Of a DNA stretch of 64,000 bases, positions 38,571 to 46,983 are shown one piece after another. Source of the DNA: Pseudoalteromonas distincta (GTDB lineage: Bacteria; Pseudomonadota; Gammaproteobacteria; Enterobacterales; Alteromonadaceae); assembly GCF_000814675.1 (NCBI RefSeq), contig NZ_JWIG01000001.1, positions 384,471-448,470 of the forward strand, written 5' to 3'. Position numbers and translations under genes: made by a program. The first letter of the stretch is position 1; every line of letters starts with the position of its first letter. The notes below the pieces were generated by a model, which saw only the letters and a program-made list of their open reading frames with translations, made no database searches and had not been told where the DNA came from.

Positions 38571-38609
38571 AAAAAGGCGCTAAATAACTGTTGTATTTAG
38601 CGCCTTTTT
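38571..38609. terminator. Terminator after the DUF3581 gene
   Basis: Sixteen-base-pair perfect stem (38571-38586 with 38594-38609; core GGCGCTAAAT) and a 7-base loop, flanked by A and T runs, 16 bp past the minus-strand stop at 38625. Confidence 0.88.
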
Positions 38610-38624
38610 TAATTTGCTGTAGCT

Positions 38625-39326
38625 TTAAGCTGGCTTTAGTGTCGCTTTACGTTCGTTGTAAAACGCTATTAAATCGTCAACTGTTGCTTGGCAGTATTCG
38701 CGAATACCCGAAACCACCATGTGCTTTTCACCACAACCCACTTTAACGCCGTTTTCTAACAGGTTGAAACGTAGTGTAATTTTTCCGCGCTTACCGGCGT
38801 ACTCAAAGCTTGGCTCTGCAAATTCAAGTACTGGCGCTGTTATATCAAGGTTATCAAGATTAATAAGCATTGATTCGTAAATTACCATCGGACGAGCAGG
38901 GTTTATCATTACCTCTTGCTTGCCCATTAATGGGATAATTACATGCGGAAAGGTAGTACCAGAAAACTCAACATAATTTTTTATTAGACTATTAGTTAGT
39001 GCTGGGCATTGGCTGGTTTTACCGCTGCGCTTTACCTTTAAAATTACTTTTTCGCCATTGGTAACATCAAACTCATCTGCTCCCTCAGGGAAATGTAGTT
39101 TGGTGTTTTCATCAACCATACCGGCAAAAGTAAATTCCATTTGTTCACTAATACCGTAGCGGTCTAGTACCAATGAAAAAAGTAAGTCTCCTGGCGCGCA
39201 AAACTTTTTGGCATCTTTGTCATGAAGTGGATTGTAATCGTCAGCAACGCATTTAGCGAAGCGACAACCCTGCTCACGAGAGATAGAAACATAATCAGCA
39301 TGCTGCTGAAAAAAAGGACTTAACAT
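38625..39326 (-). CDS. DUF3581-like protein with a MaoC-type hotdog motif
   Basis: A 233-residue soluble protein that I place in the uncharacterised DUF3581 family from memory. Residues near 30 read DDYNPLHDKDAKKF, which matches DxNPxHxD, the active-site signature of MaoC-like hydratases with a hotdog fold; GDLLFSLVL follows where the hotdog helix would be. A second half (AKPSFEY-like, KITLRFNLLENGVKVGCGEKHMVVSG) could be a second hotdog. It may act on a thioester, but no substrate can be named. Single gene, with its own terminator. Confidence 0.72.
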   Translation of the reverse strand: MLSPFFQQHADYVSISREQGCRFAKCVADDYNPLHDKDAKKFCAPGDLLFSLVLDRYGISEQMEFTFAGMVDENTKLHFPEGADEFDVTNGEKVILKVKRSGKTSQCPALTNSLIKNYVEFSGTTFPHVIIPLMGKQEVMINPARPMVIYESMLINLDNLDITAPVLEFAEPSFEYAGKRGKITLRFNLLENGVKVGCGEKHMVVSGIREYCQATVDDLIAFYNERKATLKPA

Positions 39327-39438
39327 AGTTTGTTCACTGCTTAAACTGCTTATAACCTATCTATATTACCAGAAAAAAAATATTGAGAGGTCGAATCTGT
39401 TAGATTAATGGCTAAATAAAACAGAGTAATAAAAAACA

Positions 39439-40308
39439 ATGACCTTTTATTTATTAGCACTATCAATTATATGTGTTTTTCCGTACTGCAAAATATCAAT
39501 AATGCGGCAACCCCTTTGGCACTACTTAATGGCTTTAAGTGTAGTAAGTGGGTATTTTCAAGGTTATGTAAATTTGTATGCTCTGCTCAGCACTGGGCTT
39601 TACGTTGTTTTATACTACTGTGTGCTAAATGCAAAGTGGGCAATAATACGCGCTATTTTAAGTACTGTTTTTATAATTTCCTCACTGGCATTAGCACTTC
39701 ATTGGGTGCCTGGTTTTAATAACCTCCCTATTGTTATAGATGAGCGTATTACAAGCGATGCGATTGCTTTTACCCTTTATGCTAATTTTGATAAAGCTAT
39801 GGCTGGGTTATTTCTTTGTGCTTACTTTTATTCGAATAAAAAAGCTTTAAAAGCAGACTCTAATAAAGCAGGCCCATTAAACGTTAAACAACCTATTTTT
39901 ATAATTATTGCTACTGTTTTAGCTTCGCTCACTGCGGCTTTAACACTTGGACTTGTAAGCTTTAACCCAAAAGTGCCCAACTTTTGGTTAGCCTTTATTG
40001 CTATTAATCTTTTATTTACCTGTGTAGCTGAGGAAGCTTTGTTTAGAGGTTTATTACAAACCAAACTTAGCCAAATAATCACATCTACTCGCCCAGCGCT
40101 ACTTGCTCCAATAATGACAGCAGCAGTGTTTGCTTTGGCACATTTTGCAGGAGGATTTAACTATGTATTGGTTTCATTTATTGCAGGCTTAGGATATGGC
40201 TATATTTTTTATAAAACGCAGCGCTTAGAGTGGGCCATTATGTGCCATTGGTTAGTTAATGTTTGCCACTTCTTTTGGTTTACTTACCCTATGCTCAGTA
40301 AAATCTAA
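39439..40308 (+). CDS. CPBP-family intramembrane metalloprotease
   Basis: A 289-residue protein with about eight hydrophobic segments. The C-terminal third has the CAAX protease/bacteriocin-processing (CPBP, ABI) signature: AEEALFRGLL (EExxxR), FALAHFAGG and MCHWLVN, which supply the two glutamates, arginine and histidines of the active site. Members cleave membrane substrates or protect against bacteriocins; the substrate here is unknown. No bacteriocin or export genes are adjacent. Confidence 0.88.
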   Translation: MTFYLLALSIICVFPYCKISIMRQPLWHYLMALSVVSGYFQGYVNLYALLSTGLYVVLYYCVLNAKWAIIRAILSTVFIISSLALALHWVPGFNNLPIVIDERITSDAIAFTLYANFDKAMAGLFLCAYFYSNKKALKADSNKAGPLNVKQPIFIIIATVLASLTAALTLGLVSFNPKVPNFWLAFIAINLLFTCVAEEALFRGLLQTKLSQIITSTRPALLAPIMTAAVFALAHFAGGFNYVLVSFIAGLGYGYIFYKTQRLEWAIMCHWLVNVCHFFWFTYPMLSKI

Positions 40309-40317
40309 ATACATTTA

Positions 40318-40361
40318 CAAATGCTAACAATTTACCCGTTGGCAAACATTGCCAGCATTTG
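40318..40361. terminator. Possible terminator after the CPBP gene
   Basis: CAAATGCT / AGCATTTG stem of 8 bp around a 28-base loop that itself contains weak pairing, followed by GATTTTGTT. Marginal. Confidence 0.35.
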
Positions 40362-40412
40362 ATTTTGTTAGTAATTTACTACTTTAAATAATAAATTAAG
40401 GGACTAATAAAT

Positions 40413-40805
40413 ATGCTACGTTTTATAATGGCAATAACAGTGCTGGCCACAATAACTGGTTGTTCAGGCATGACTTATCATACAGATATAGACAACGGTG
40501 TTTTATCTCAAGAAATTGGCACCTACGTTAATAAAAGAGATTTACAGCAATTTTATAGCGACCAAGAAGCACACGAAAGTGGCGCAACACTTTTAGGCCG
40601 AATAGAAGGTGAAAGCTGTGATGGCGACGGTATGGGCAGCAATAATGTAAGTTACAATCGCTCTAAATCAAACGCGATTGATTTACTTAAAGCTGATGCT
40701 ATGCGCAGAGGCGGGAATGCTTTTACTATTAATTCCTGTAGTGAAACCTCTGTATCGTATTGCGACCTATCTGTTTTATGCACCGGACAGGCCTACGACT
40801 ATTAA
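40413..40805 (+). CDS. RcsF-like outer-membrane lipoprotein
   Basis: 130 residues with signal peptide and lipobox TGC (LATITGCSG). The mature part matches RcsF: LGRIEGESC, then AIDLLKADAMRRGGNAFTINSC, SVSYC and LSVLCTGQAY. Cysteine spacings of 40, 8 and 6 compare with 35, 9 and 6 in E. coli RcsF, where they form two disulfides. In enterobacteria RcsF senses envelope stress and signals to IgaA and the Rcs phosphorelay; none of those partners is in this window. The proline-rich linker of the enterobacterial protein is missing, which would change how it threads the outer membrane. Confidence 0.78.
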   Translation: MLRFIMAITVLATITGCSGMTYHTDIDNGVLSQEIGTYVNKRDLQQFYSDQEAHESGATLLGRIEGESCDGDGMGSNNVSYNRSKSNAIDLLKADAMRRGGNAFTINSCSETSVSYCDLSVLCTGQAYDY

Positions 40806-40821
40806 TAAGTAAAAGTGCAAA

Positions 40822-41121
40822 TTATATATTAAGCGCAAAGCTCAGTAGCACACGCTTTCCAGACTCGATTTTAGATACGCTGTGTTCGTACTTATCGGGT
40901 CTGAAGAAATACACGCGATTAAATAAATTTATAATGCATTTTGAGCATTTAAATACCCCACCCGCTTTAGGTTTCTCTAATACAAAATTGAGCTTGTAAT
41001 AGCGCCCTTGCTGCACAGGGTCAATATGGTTCATTACGCTGTGATTGGGTGGGTAAGTAACAAGGTTTATCGAAAATGTGTTACTGCTAAAAATGGCTTT
41101 GTTTTTTACAGGTGCAATCAT
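40822..41121 (-). CDS. Small 2OG-Fe(II) oxygenase-fold protein
   Basis: A 99-residue protein with the facial-triad pattern of 2-oxoglutarate/Fe(II) oxygenases: HID at about 32-34 (HxD), a distal histidine in KYEHSV near 80 and an arginine in GKRVLLSF near 88 that would hold 2-oxoglutarate. GRYYKLNFVLEKPKAGGVFKC is the core strand region. It is much shorter than usual family members (about 200), like the minimal PKHD-type or prolyl hydroxylase cores. Substrate unknown. It is convergent with the RcsF-like gene. Confidence 0.65.
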   Translation of the reverse strand: MIAPVKNKAIFSSNTFSINLVTYPPNHSVMNHIDPVQQGRYYKLNFVLEKPKAGGVFKCSKCIINLFNRVYFFRPDKYEHSVSKIESGKRVLLSFALNI

Positions 41122-41230
41122 ACTGCCTCCTATGAGTTTATATTCCCTATTGTATCATTGGGCTAAGTACTAATACTTTAGTTAAACAATATCAAAATAC
41201 GATGTCATATAGCTAAACAGCCTGAAACAA

Positions 41231-41264
41231 AAAAGCCGAACTTATTTTACTAAGCTCGGCTTTT
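41231..41264. terminator. Terminator of gltX
   Basis: AAAAGCCGA-A-CTTA / TAAG-C-TCGGCTTTT, 13 pairs with one mismatch and a 6-base loop, flanked by A and T runs; 20 bp past the gltX stop. Confidence 0.82.
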
Positions 41265-41284
41265 AAAAGTACATTGTTTAGCAA

Positions 41285-42769
41285 TTATGCACTTGGGTAT
41301 TCGCGGTACGCACGCTCTATATTTTTAGCCTGCTTTTTAGAAATACCTAAATGAGCAAGCGCTACACGTAAACGAGCACGTGATAAGTCAGAGCCTAATA
41401 TTTCCATTGCATCAAGCACTGACGTACTTGATGTTTTGCCTGTAATTGCGACAAAAATTGGCTCTAAAAAGTCTTTAATTTTAAGCTCGTGGAATGTAGC
41501 CACTTCTTTTGCAATTGCAAAAATAGCGGGCTTATCAAAGCTACGTAAGCCTTCAAGCTGCCATACAAAAAATTGTAGGGCTTGGCGTATTACGTTTTCG
41601 TCTGCTTTACCAGCTGTTAATAGCGCAGGATCGTAAGTTGGAATACCACCTACAAAGTGCCCTGCCAGCTCAACCATATCCGAAAGGGTATTAATACGCG
41701 TTTTAGCCTCTGGTAATACTTTAGCTAACATTTCACCGTTAAACTTCCAATCAACAAAGCGCTGAATTAACTGCTCGTCGGTTAGATTTTCACGGATCCA
41801 CATGCCGTTTAACCAGCTTAATTTATCCACGTCGAATACTGGGCCACCAAGCGATACGCGCTTCATGTCAAAGTTTTCAATCATTTCATTAAGTGTGAAC
41901 TTTTCACGCTCATCTGGCATTGACCAACCCATACGACCTAAGTAGTTAAGCACGGCTTCTGGCAGGTAACCCATTTCTTTATAGTAATTAATAGATGTTG
42001 GGTTTTTACGCTTAGATAGCTTTGATTTATCTGGGTTACGTAGCAATGGTAAATGACCAAGTACTGGCGCTTCCCAACCAAAATCTTCGTAAAGTTTTAA
42101 TAACTTAGGTGCTGAGTTAATCCACTCTTCGCCACGGAAAATATGACTAATTTGCATATGGTGGTCATCAACTACGTTCGCTAAAAAGTACGTTGGGAAA
42201 CCATCCGCTTTTAAAAGCACTTGCATGTCTACGTTTTCCCACGGGATCTCAATTTCATCTCGTAGGTAGTCGTTAAACTTAAATGTGCCTTCGCTTGGAA
42301 TTTTCATACGTATAACGTAAGGTTTGCCTGCCGCTAAGTTTGCTTTAATTTCTTCATCAGTATGGTTTAAACCACGACCGTCGTATTTAGGGCGCAAGCC
42401 TTCTGCCATTTGCTCTTCACGCATTTGATCAAGCTCTTCGCTTGTTGCAAAGCAGTAAAACGCTTTACCATCGTCAACTAACTGATGCGCGTATTTTTTA
42501 TATAAATCGCTACGCTCAGATTGACGGTAAGGACCAAATTCGCCACCCACATCAGGACCATGATCCCACTCAAGCCCTAACCAGCGTAAGCTATCCATAA
42601 TTGCAAGTTCAGACTCTGGCGTGCTACGTACTTGGTCTGTATCTTCTATACGAAGTACAAATTCACCGCCTTGTTGTTTAGCAAAACAGTAGTTAAATAA
42701 GGCGATATAAGCGGTGCCAAGATGCGGGTCACCAGTTGGCGACGGGGCAACACGGGTGCGAATTGTCAT
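41285..42769 (-). CDS. gltX: Glutamyl-tRNA synthetase GltX
   Basis: Class I synthetase charging tRNA-Glu. 494 residues with [16 protein letters not shown] (HIGH motif region), [25 protein letters not shown] and the KMSKS-type loop SKLSKRKNP; the C-terminal half is the anticodon-binding domain. Length and motifs are those of the discriminating bacterial enzyme. Glutaredoxin lies 39 bp upstream on the same strand. Confidence 0.96.
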   Translation of the reverse strand: MTIRTRVAPSPTGDPHLGTAYIALFNYCFAKQQGGEFVLRIEDTDQVRSTPESELAIMDSLRWLGLEWDHGPDVGGEFGPYRQSERSDLYKKYAHQLVDDGKAFYCFATSEELDQMREEQMAEGLRPKYDGRGLNHTDEEIKANLAAGKPYVIRMKIPSEGTFKFNDYLRDEIEIPWENVDMQVLLKADGFPTYFLANVVDDHHMQISHIFRGEEWINSAPKLLKLYEDFGWEAPVLGHLPLLRNPDKSKLSKRKNPTSINYYKEMGYLPEAVLNYLGRMGWSMPDEREKFTLNEMIENFDMKRVSLGGPVFDVDKLSWLNGMWIRENLTDEQLIQRFVDWKFNGEMLAKVLPEAKTRINTLSDMVELAGHFVGGIPTYDPALLTAGKADENVIRQALQFFVWQLEGLRSFDKPAIFAIAKEVATFHELKIKDFLEPIFVAITGKTSSTSVLDAMEILGSDLSRARLRVALAHLGISKKQAKNIERAYREYPSA

Positions 42770-42808
42770 GGTAAATTCTCTTTAAATAAGTGAGATAATA
42801 AAAGTGGT

Positions 42809-43168
42809 TTATGCAGCTACTTTGTTTAAGTAAGCAATAATATCGTTTGATTCATACAGCCATTGTACTTGGCCATTTTTCTCTATACGCAGACAAGGCA
42901 CTTTAACTTTGCCGCCTTGCTCAAGAAGCTCTTGACGATATTGCTCATTATTTTTTGCATCACGCGTTTCTATGTTTAAGCCTTCGCGCTTAATAGCGCG
43001 GCGTACTTTTACACAAAACGGGCATGCTTTAAATTGGTACAGTTTAAATTGTGAGGTTTGCTGATCAAGCTGTGCTTGCTCGTCGCTTGCACGCTTTTTA
43101 CTGCGAGGAGTAAATACAAAATTAAAGAATAAGATTATACAACCTAAAAACCAACGAACTAATTTCAT
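42809..43168 (-). CDS. Membrane-anchored glutaredoxin
   Basis: 119 residues: an N-terminal hydrophobic helix (RWFLGCIILFFNFVF) and a basic linker, then a glutaredoxin domain with KACPFCVKVRRAIKREGL (CxxC active site), VKVPCLRI (cis-proline loop) and YESNDIIAYL. Positive residues directly after the helix suggest the thioredoxin-fold domain faces the cytoplasm. It probably reduces disulfides or glutathionylated proteins at the membrane; partners are unknown. Same strand as gltX. Confidence 0.87.
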   Translation of the reverse strand: MKLVRWFLGCIILFFNFVFTPRSKKRASDEQAQLDQQTSQFKLYQFKACPFCVKVRRAIKREGLNIETRDAKNNEQYRQELLEQGGKVKVPCLRIEKNGQVQWLYESNDIIAYLNKVAA

Positions 43169-43224
43169 GTTCTGTGCTCTGCTTACAACAATTTAAGGAG
43201 CCAGATTTTAGCACAAATTTACAA

Positions 43225-44199
43225 TCAAAAAAGCTCAATACTGTTATCTATCTTTGGTTCGTTATTAACTTCTAATTCACTGTAGGAGGTAACTCTATTA
43301 CGGCCAGTATTTTTAGAGTAGTAAAGCGCTAAATCAGCCTGATTTACAATACTCGATACAGTATCAATACTCACTAATTCTAAAAAACCAATGCTAATGG
43401 TTAATTGGCCAATTTGTGGAAAGGGGTATTGGGCAACATTAAGGCGTAACCGGTTAAGTGCAACATGTGCATCAGCCTCTGTTTTTGCTTGAAATAACAT
43501 TGCAAATTCTTCACCGCCATACCTAAATACATAGTCCTCTATTCTAAAATTATTTTTTAGTAGCCGTGCAACAAGTAAAATAACCTCATCGCCAATTACA
43601 TGCCCGTAGTTATCATTAATATTTTTAAAGTTGTCGATATCGGCAATAGCTAAATACCAACGTCGCTTTTTATTGTTATCATTTCTTGGTAACAAAAAAC
43701 CGTTACCCGATACAATCTCAATTACTTTTTTATCAAATGTTTGCCTATTTAAAAGCTCTGTAAGTGGATCTAACCGCGACTTATATAATAGCCCAAGCTG
43801 ATTAGCATAAATATTTAAAATATGTACAGCTAACATAGTTGTTCGTTCTGGTAATTCTTGCTCGGTTTCTATTAATAAAGTGCCGACTACTTTTCCAAAA
43901 TGATAAATAGGCACGTAACTTGTTGTGCTACTAAAGGCATAGCTCACCCTAATTTTATTTTGAGTGACCTTTTGTAATAACAATGATGCTTCATCTGGGC
44001 TTAATTGCTCTAAATTACTATTTGGATTAATAAGAGTAGGGGGTATGGGGGCTGAAAAATTTTTATTGACGTAAATGGCAAAATTATCAACTTCGAGCAA
44101 GTCGCTAATTATTTGTATTAATGCGCTATCTAAATCACTTTCTTCCTCTTGCTGGGTAAGCTTAATAATCCATTCGTGCCCACACTTATTTGCCTTCAT
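43225..44199 (-). CDS. GGDEF diguanylate cyclase
   Basis: 324 residues, no membrane helix. The N-terminal 150 residues look GAF-like (LDSALIQIISDLLEVDNFAIYVN and YVPIYHFGKVVGTLLIE). The GGDEF domain starts DPLTELLNRQTF, has the active-site GGEEF, and RIED five residues before it forms the RxxD inhibitory site. It ends IELF after a non-conserved tail. It therefore makes cyclic di-GMP in response to an unknown cytoplasmic cue. Confidence 0.92.
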   Translation of the reverse strand: MKANKCGHEWIIKLTQQEEESDLDSALIQIISDLLEVDNFAIYVNKNFSAPIPPTLINPNSNLEQLSPDEASLLLQKVTQNKIRVSYAFSSTTSYVPIYHFGKVVGTLLIETEQELPERTTMLAVHILNIYANQLGLLYKSRLDPLTELLNRQTFDKKVIEIVSGNGFLLPRNDNNKKRRWYLAIADIDNFKNINDNYGHVIGDEVILLVARLLKNNFRIEDYVFRYGGEEFAMLFQAKTEADAHVALNRLRLNVAQYPFPQIGQLTISIGFLELVSIDTVSSIVNQADLALYYSKNTGRNRVTSYSELEVNNEPKIDNSIELF

Positions 44200-44300
44200 T
44201 ACACTGCCTAAACTAATTAAACTTTTATTAGTCTAGACAATACTCATGAATTTACTAAGTTATGAGGTAATACTTATTAACTAATCCTTTAGAATAGGTA

Positions 44301-45404
44301 TTAAAGTAATACTAAGTCGTCGCGATGCAATACTTCTGCACCACTATCGTATTCAAGTAACTCACCTATTTGATTTGAGTGTGCGCCTTTGATTTTATTT
44401 ACCTCGGTACTGCTAAAACGCGTTAAGCCACGTGCAATTACTTGATTTTTAGTATCTATTAAATCAATTAAATCGCCTCTTTCAAAACGTCCAAATGCAT
44501 TAGTAACGCCTTTAGCAAGTAAGCTTGCACCTTTATTTTGAAGGGCACTAATAGCACCTGCATCTATAACAATTTGGCCGGTACTTTTAGGCCCAGCTAG
44601 TAGCCATTTTTTACGGCCATCTTTTGGGGCGGTGAGTTTTAAAAAGCGTGTACCAGGTAACTCGTCACTCATGCATTTTAAAATAACGTTTTTACCTGCG
44701 CCTTTTGCAATAATAACTTCAACACCTGCACGCCTTGCAATGTCGGCGGCTTGCAGTTTAGTCGCCATACCGCCGGTGCCTAAATTTGTACCACTGCCAC
44801 CAGCAAGTTGGCGCAGCTCATCGTTTATATGTGTTACTTCACCAATGAGGGTGGCATCGGCATTGGTGCGAGGATCGCTGGTAAATAACCCTTCTTGATC
44901 GGTAAGTAGCAATAATTTATTAGCATTAGCCAAAATAGCAACAAGTGCCGATAAATTATCGTTGTCGCCTACTTTTATTTCACTGGTAGCGACTGCGTCA
45001 TTTTCGTTAATGATGGGCACAACGTCGTAATTTAATAACGCATTGAGTGTATCGCGGGCATTAAGGTAGCGCTCTCTGTCGTCTACATCAGCGCGAGTAA
45101 GCAGCATTTGCCCTACATTTACCCCATATAAAGCAAACAAGCTCTGCCAAATATGAATAAGTTGACCTTGTCCAATTGCAGCAAGCATTTGTTTATCAAT
45201 TAAGCTTCTGCCACAGGGTTTTAATAGTTGTTCGCGCCCAGCAGCAACTGCACCGCTCGATACTAAAATAACGTGATGACCCTGCTTTTTAAGCTCGCAG
45301 CATTGGCGTACTAATTCAACCATATGTGCTTTGTCTAGCTTATCGGTGCCGCCAGTGAGTACGCTTGTACCAAGCTTTACAACTATTACCTGTTCCCTTT
45401 GCAT
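44301..45404 (-). CDS. proB: Glutamate 5-kinase ProB
   Basis: First enzyme of proline synthesis. The amino-acid kinase domain has [31 protein letters not shown] and [11 protein letters not shown], and [12 protein letters not shown]; the C-terminal PUA domain is present ([23 protein letters not shown] to the end), as in E. coli. 367 residues is normal. proA is not adjacent here, so the pathway genes are not all in one operon. Confidence 0.96.
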   Translation of the reverse strand: MQREQVIVVKLGTSVLTGGTDKLDKAHMVELVRQCCELKKQGHHVILVSSGAVAAGREQLLKPCGRSLIDKQMLAAIGQGQLIHIWQSLFALYGVNVGQMLLTRADVDDRERYLNARDTLNALLNYDVVPIINENDAVATSEIKVGDNDNLSALVAILANANKLLLLTDQEGLFTSDPRTNADATLIGEVTHINDELRQLAGGSGTNLGTGGMATKLQAADIARRAGVEVIIAKGAGKNVILKCMSDELPGTRFLKLTAPKDGRKKWLLAGPKSTGQIVIDAGAISALQNKGASLLAKGVTNAFGRFERGDLIDLIDTKNQVIARGLTRFSSTEVNKIKGAHSNQIGELLEYDSGAEVLHRDDLVLL

Positions 45405-45481
45405 GTGCTTTTTACTACTGATTAATTAAAGATGAATTAATTTATACCAGCTCGGTATTTTTGAACAAGTTAAAAATATTC

Positions 45482-46483
45482 ATGCTAGGATCTGATTTTA
45501 TTAAATTAAGTAAATTACTCTCTATGCCTGCCAGTTTATGTTTAATTATTGCCACCTTTTTATGGGGCAGCTCTTTTATTGCGCTTAAATACGCCATTGC
45601 TATTTACGACCCTGCATTGGTGATATTTTTACGCATGCTCACCACGTTAGTTTTGTCGCTTTGTTTATGGCGCTACGTTATTCGGTTTGAGTATTTAAAA
45701 GGTGACTGGAAGTATTTAGTGGGTATGTCGCTTGCTGAGCCTTGCTTATACTTTTTATTTGAAGGCCATGCAATGGAATACACATCAGCCTCGCAGGCCG
45801 GTGTTATTGTCTCTTGCTTACCTATTATTATTGCGTTGCTTGCCTTTGTATTACTTAAAGAGCATATAAGCAAAGCCATTGTTGTCGGTTTTACGCTGTG
45901 TATAGGTGGCAGTATTTTACTTACGCTTCTTTCACCAAGTACCGACCAAGCACCTAATCCGTTACTAGGTAACTTTTTAGAGCTTATGGCTATGGTGTGC
46001 GCTGCATTTTATACCGTAAGTATTAAACATTTAGCTAATCGCTACTCGCCCCTGACTTTAATTGCGTTGCAAGGTATTAGCGGCAGCTTGTTTTTTGCGC
46101 CGTTTTTATTTTTTATCGACCTACCAAGCGAAAATCAACACGACTTAACTGCGCTCATGAGCATTTTGTATTTAGGTTCGTGTGTAACCCTTGGCGGCTA
46201 CGGCATGTACAACTATGCAATTAGCAAGGTATCGGTATTAACCGCTGCTGCGTACTCTAATTTAATTCCTATTTTTACACTTATTTTGTCAGCTATTATT
46301 TTGGGCGAAGTGCTCAACGTTTGGCAATGGCTGAGCATATTTGTGGTATTTATTGGCGTAATGGTAAGCCAGCGCCATCAAGAACTCGTGGTTGATATAC
46401 CGCTTAGTGAATCAGGCGAAGACATTTGCGCAGATACAAGCAATCTTAAATCAGTACCCGAGGCAAGCGAATCAAAAGGGTAA
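45482..46483 (+). CDS. EamA/DMT-superfamily transporter
   Basis: About ten hydrophobic helices in two EamA repeats; the first begins IIATFLWGSSFIALKYAI and the second with MVCAAFYTVSIKHLA. Members export amino acids, sugars or other metabolites; no substrate is apparent. The start is uncertain: TTG 45461, ATG 45482 and ATG 45524 (MPASLCLIIATF) are all in frame and none has a good ribosome binding site. The last 106 bp, encoding a hydrophilic tail of about 35 residues, overlap the sortase gene on the other strand. Confidence 0.85.
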   Translation: MLGSDFIKLSKLLSMPASLCLIIATFLWGSSFIALKYAIAIYDPALVIFLRMLTTLVLSLCLWRYVIRFEYLKGDWKYLVGMSLAEPCLYFLFEGHAMEYTSASQAGVIVSCLPIIIALLAFVLLKEHISKAIVVGFTLCIGGSILLTLLSPSTDQAPNPLLGNFLELMAMVCAAFYTVSIKHLANRYSPLTLIALQGISGSLFFAPFLFFIDLPSENQHDLTALMSILYLGSCVTLGGYGMYNYAISKVSVLTAAAYSNLIPIFTLILSAIILGEVLNVWQWLSIFVVFIGVMVSQRHQELVVDIPLSESGEDICADTSNLKSVPEASESKG

Positions 46484-46983
46484 CAGGTAAGCAAATACAG
46501 TCCAGGTGTTTGTAAAAATGAGTTTTGGGATTGATGAATAACCTCAATCCCCGTTACCTTATAATTTTGAATCACCCCACTTTGCAGTTGCAAAGTAAAC
46601 GCCTCTCCCACTTTGGCCTTTTGTAAAAATGCAAAGTGGGTGTCGTTATGCCCTGCTATTAACGCGCCCTTTTCGTTTCCAAACTCTTTTCCGCCCAGCT
46701 CCCCTGCAGGTAAAAATTGGCTAGGCGCAAACGCTAAATTACGACCACTCGCTCCAGCCAATACACTTAATGTTTTATTATGACTTGGCCAATCAAGCTT
46801 TGCAGTCACGTAGCTATCGGAGTAATACCACGGTTTTACTTTGGTGCTGGGTGATTTAAGTGCCTCTTGCCATGCTTGCTCAATTAATACTTGAGCAAGC
46901 CATGCTTTTGCCTGCATATAAGCGCCGTGACCAAATAATCCAAGCCCAGCTATTAGTAAACCCACGCTTAGCCACTTTTTCAT
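46378..46983 (-). CDS. Marine proteobacterial (class D-like) sortase
   Basis: Transpeptidase of the proteobacterial dedicated sortase system. 201 residues with an N-terminal helix (VGLLIAGLGLFGHGAYM) as signal anchor, then His112 in AGHNDTHF, Cys167 in LLTCYPF and Arg180 in TDLRLLVSA, the catalytic triad. The start overlaps the stop of its target gene by 4 bp (ATGA), so the two are translationally coupled. From the Cys167 codon to the end, the reading frame lies antisense to the tail of the EamA gene; both catalytic Cys and Arg fall in or at the edge of that overlap. Confidence 0.92.
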   Translation of the reverse strand: MKKWLSVGLLIAGLGLFGHGAYMQAKAWLAQVLIEQAWQEALKSPSTKVKPWYYSDSYVTAKLDWPSHNKTLSVLAGASGRNLAFAPSQFLPAGELGGKEFGNEKGALIAGHNDTHFAFLQKAKVGEAFTLQLQSGVIQNYKVTGIEVIHQSQNSFLQTPGLYLLTCYPFDSLASGTDLRLLVSAQMSSPDSLSGISTTSS

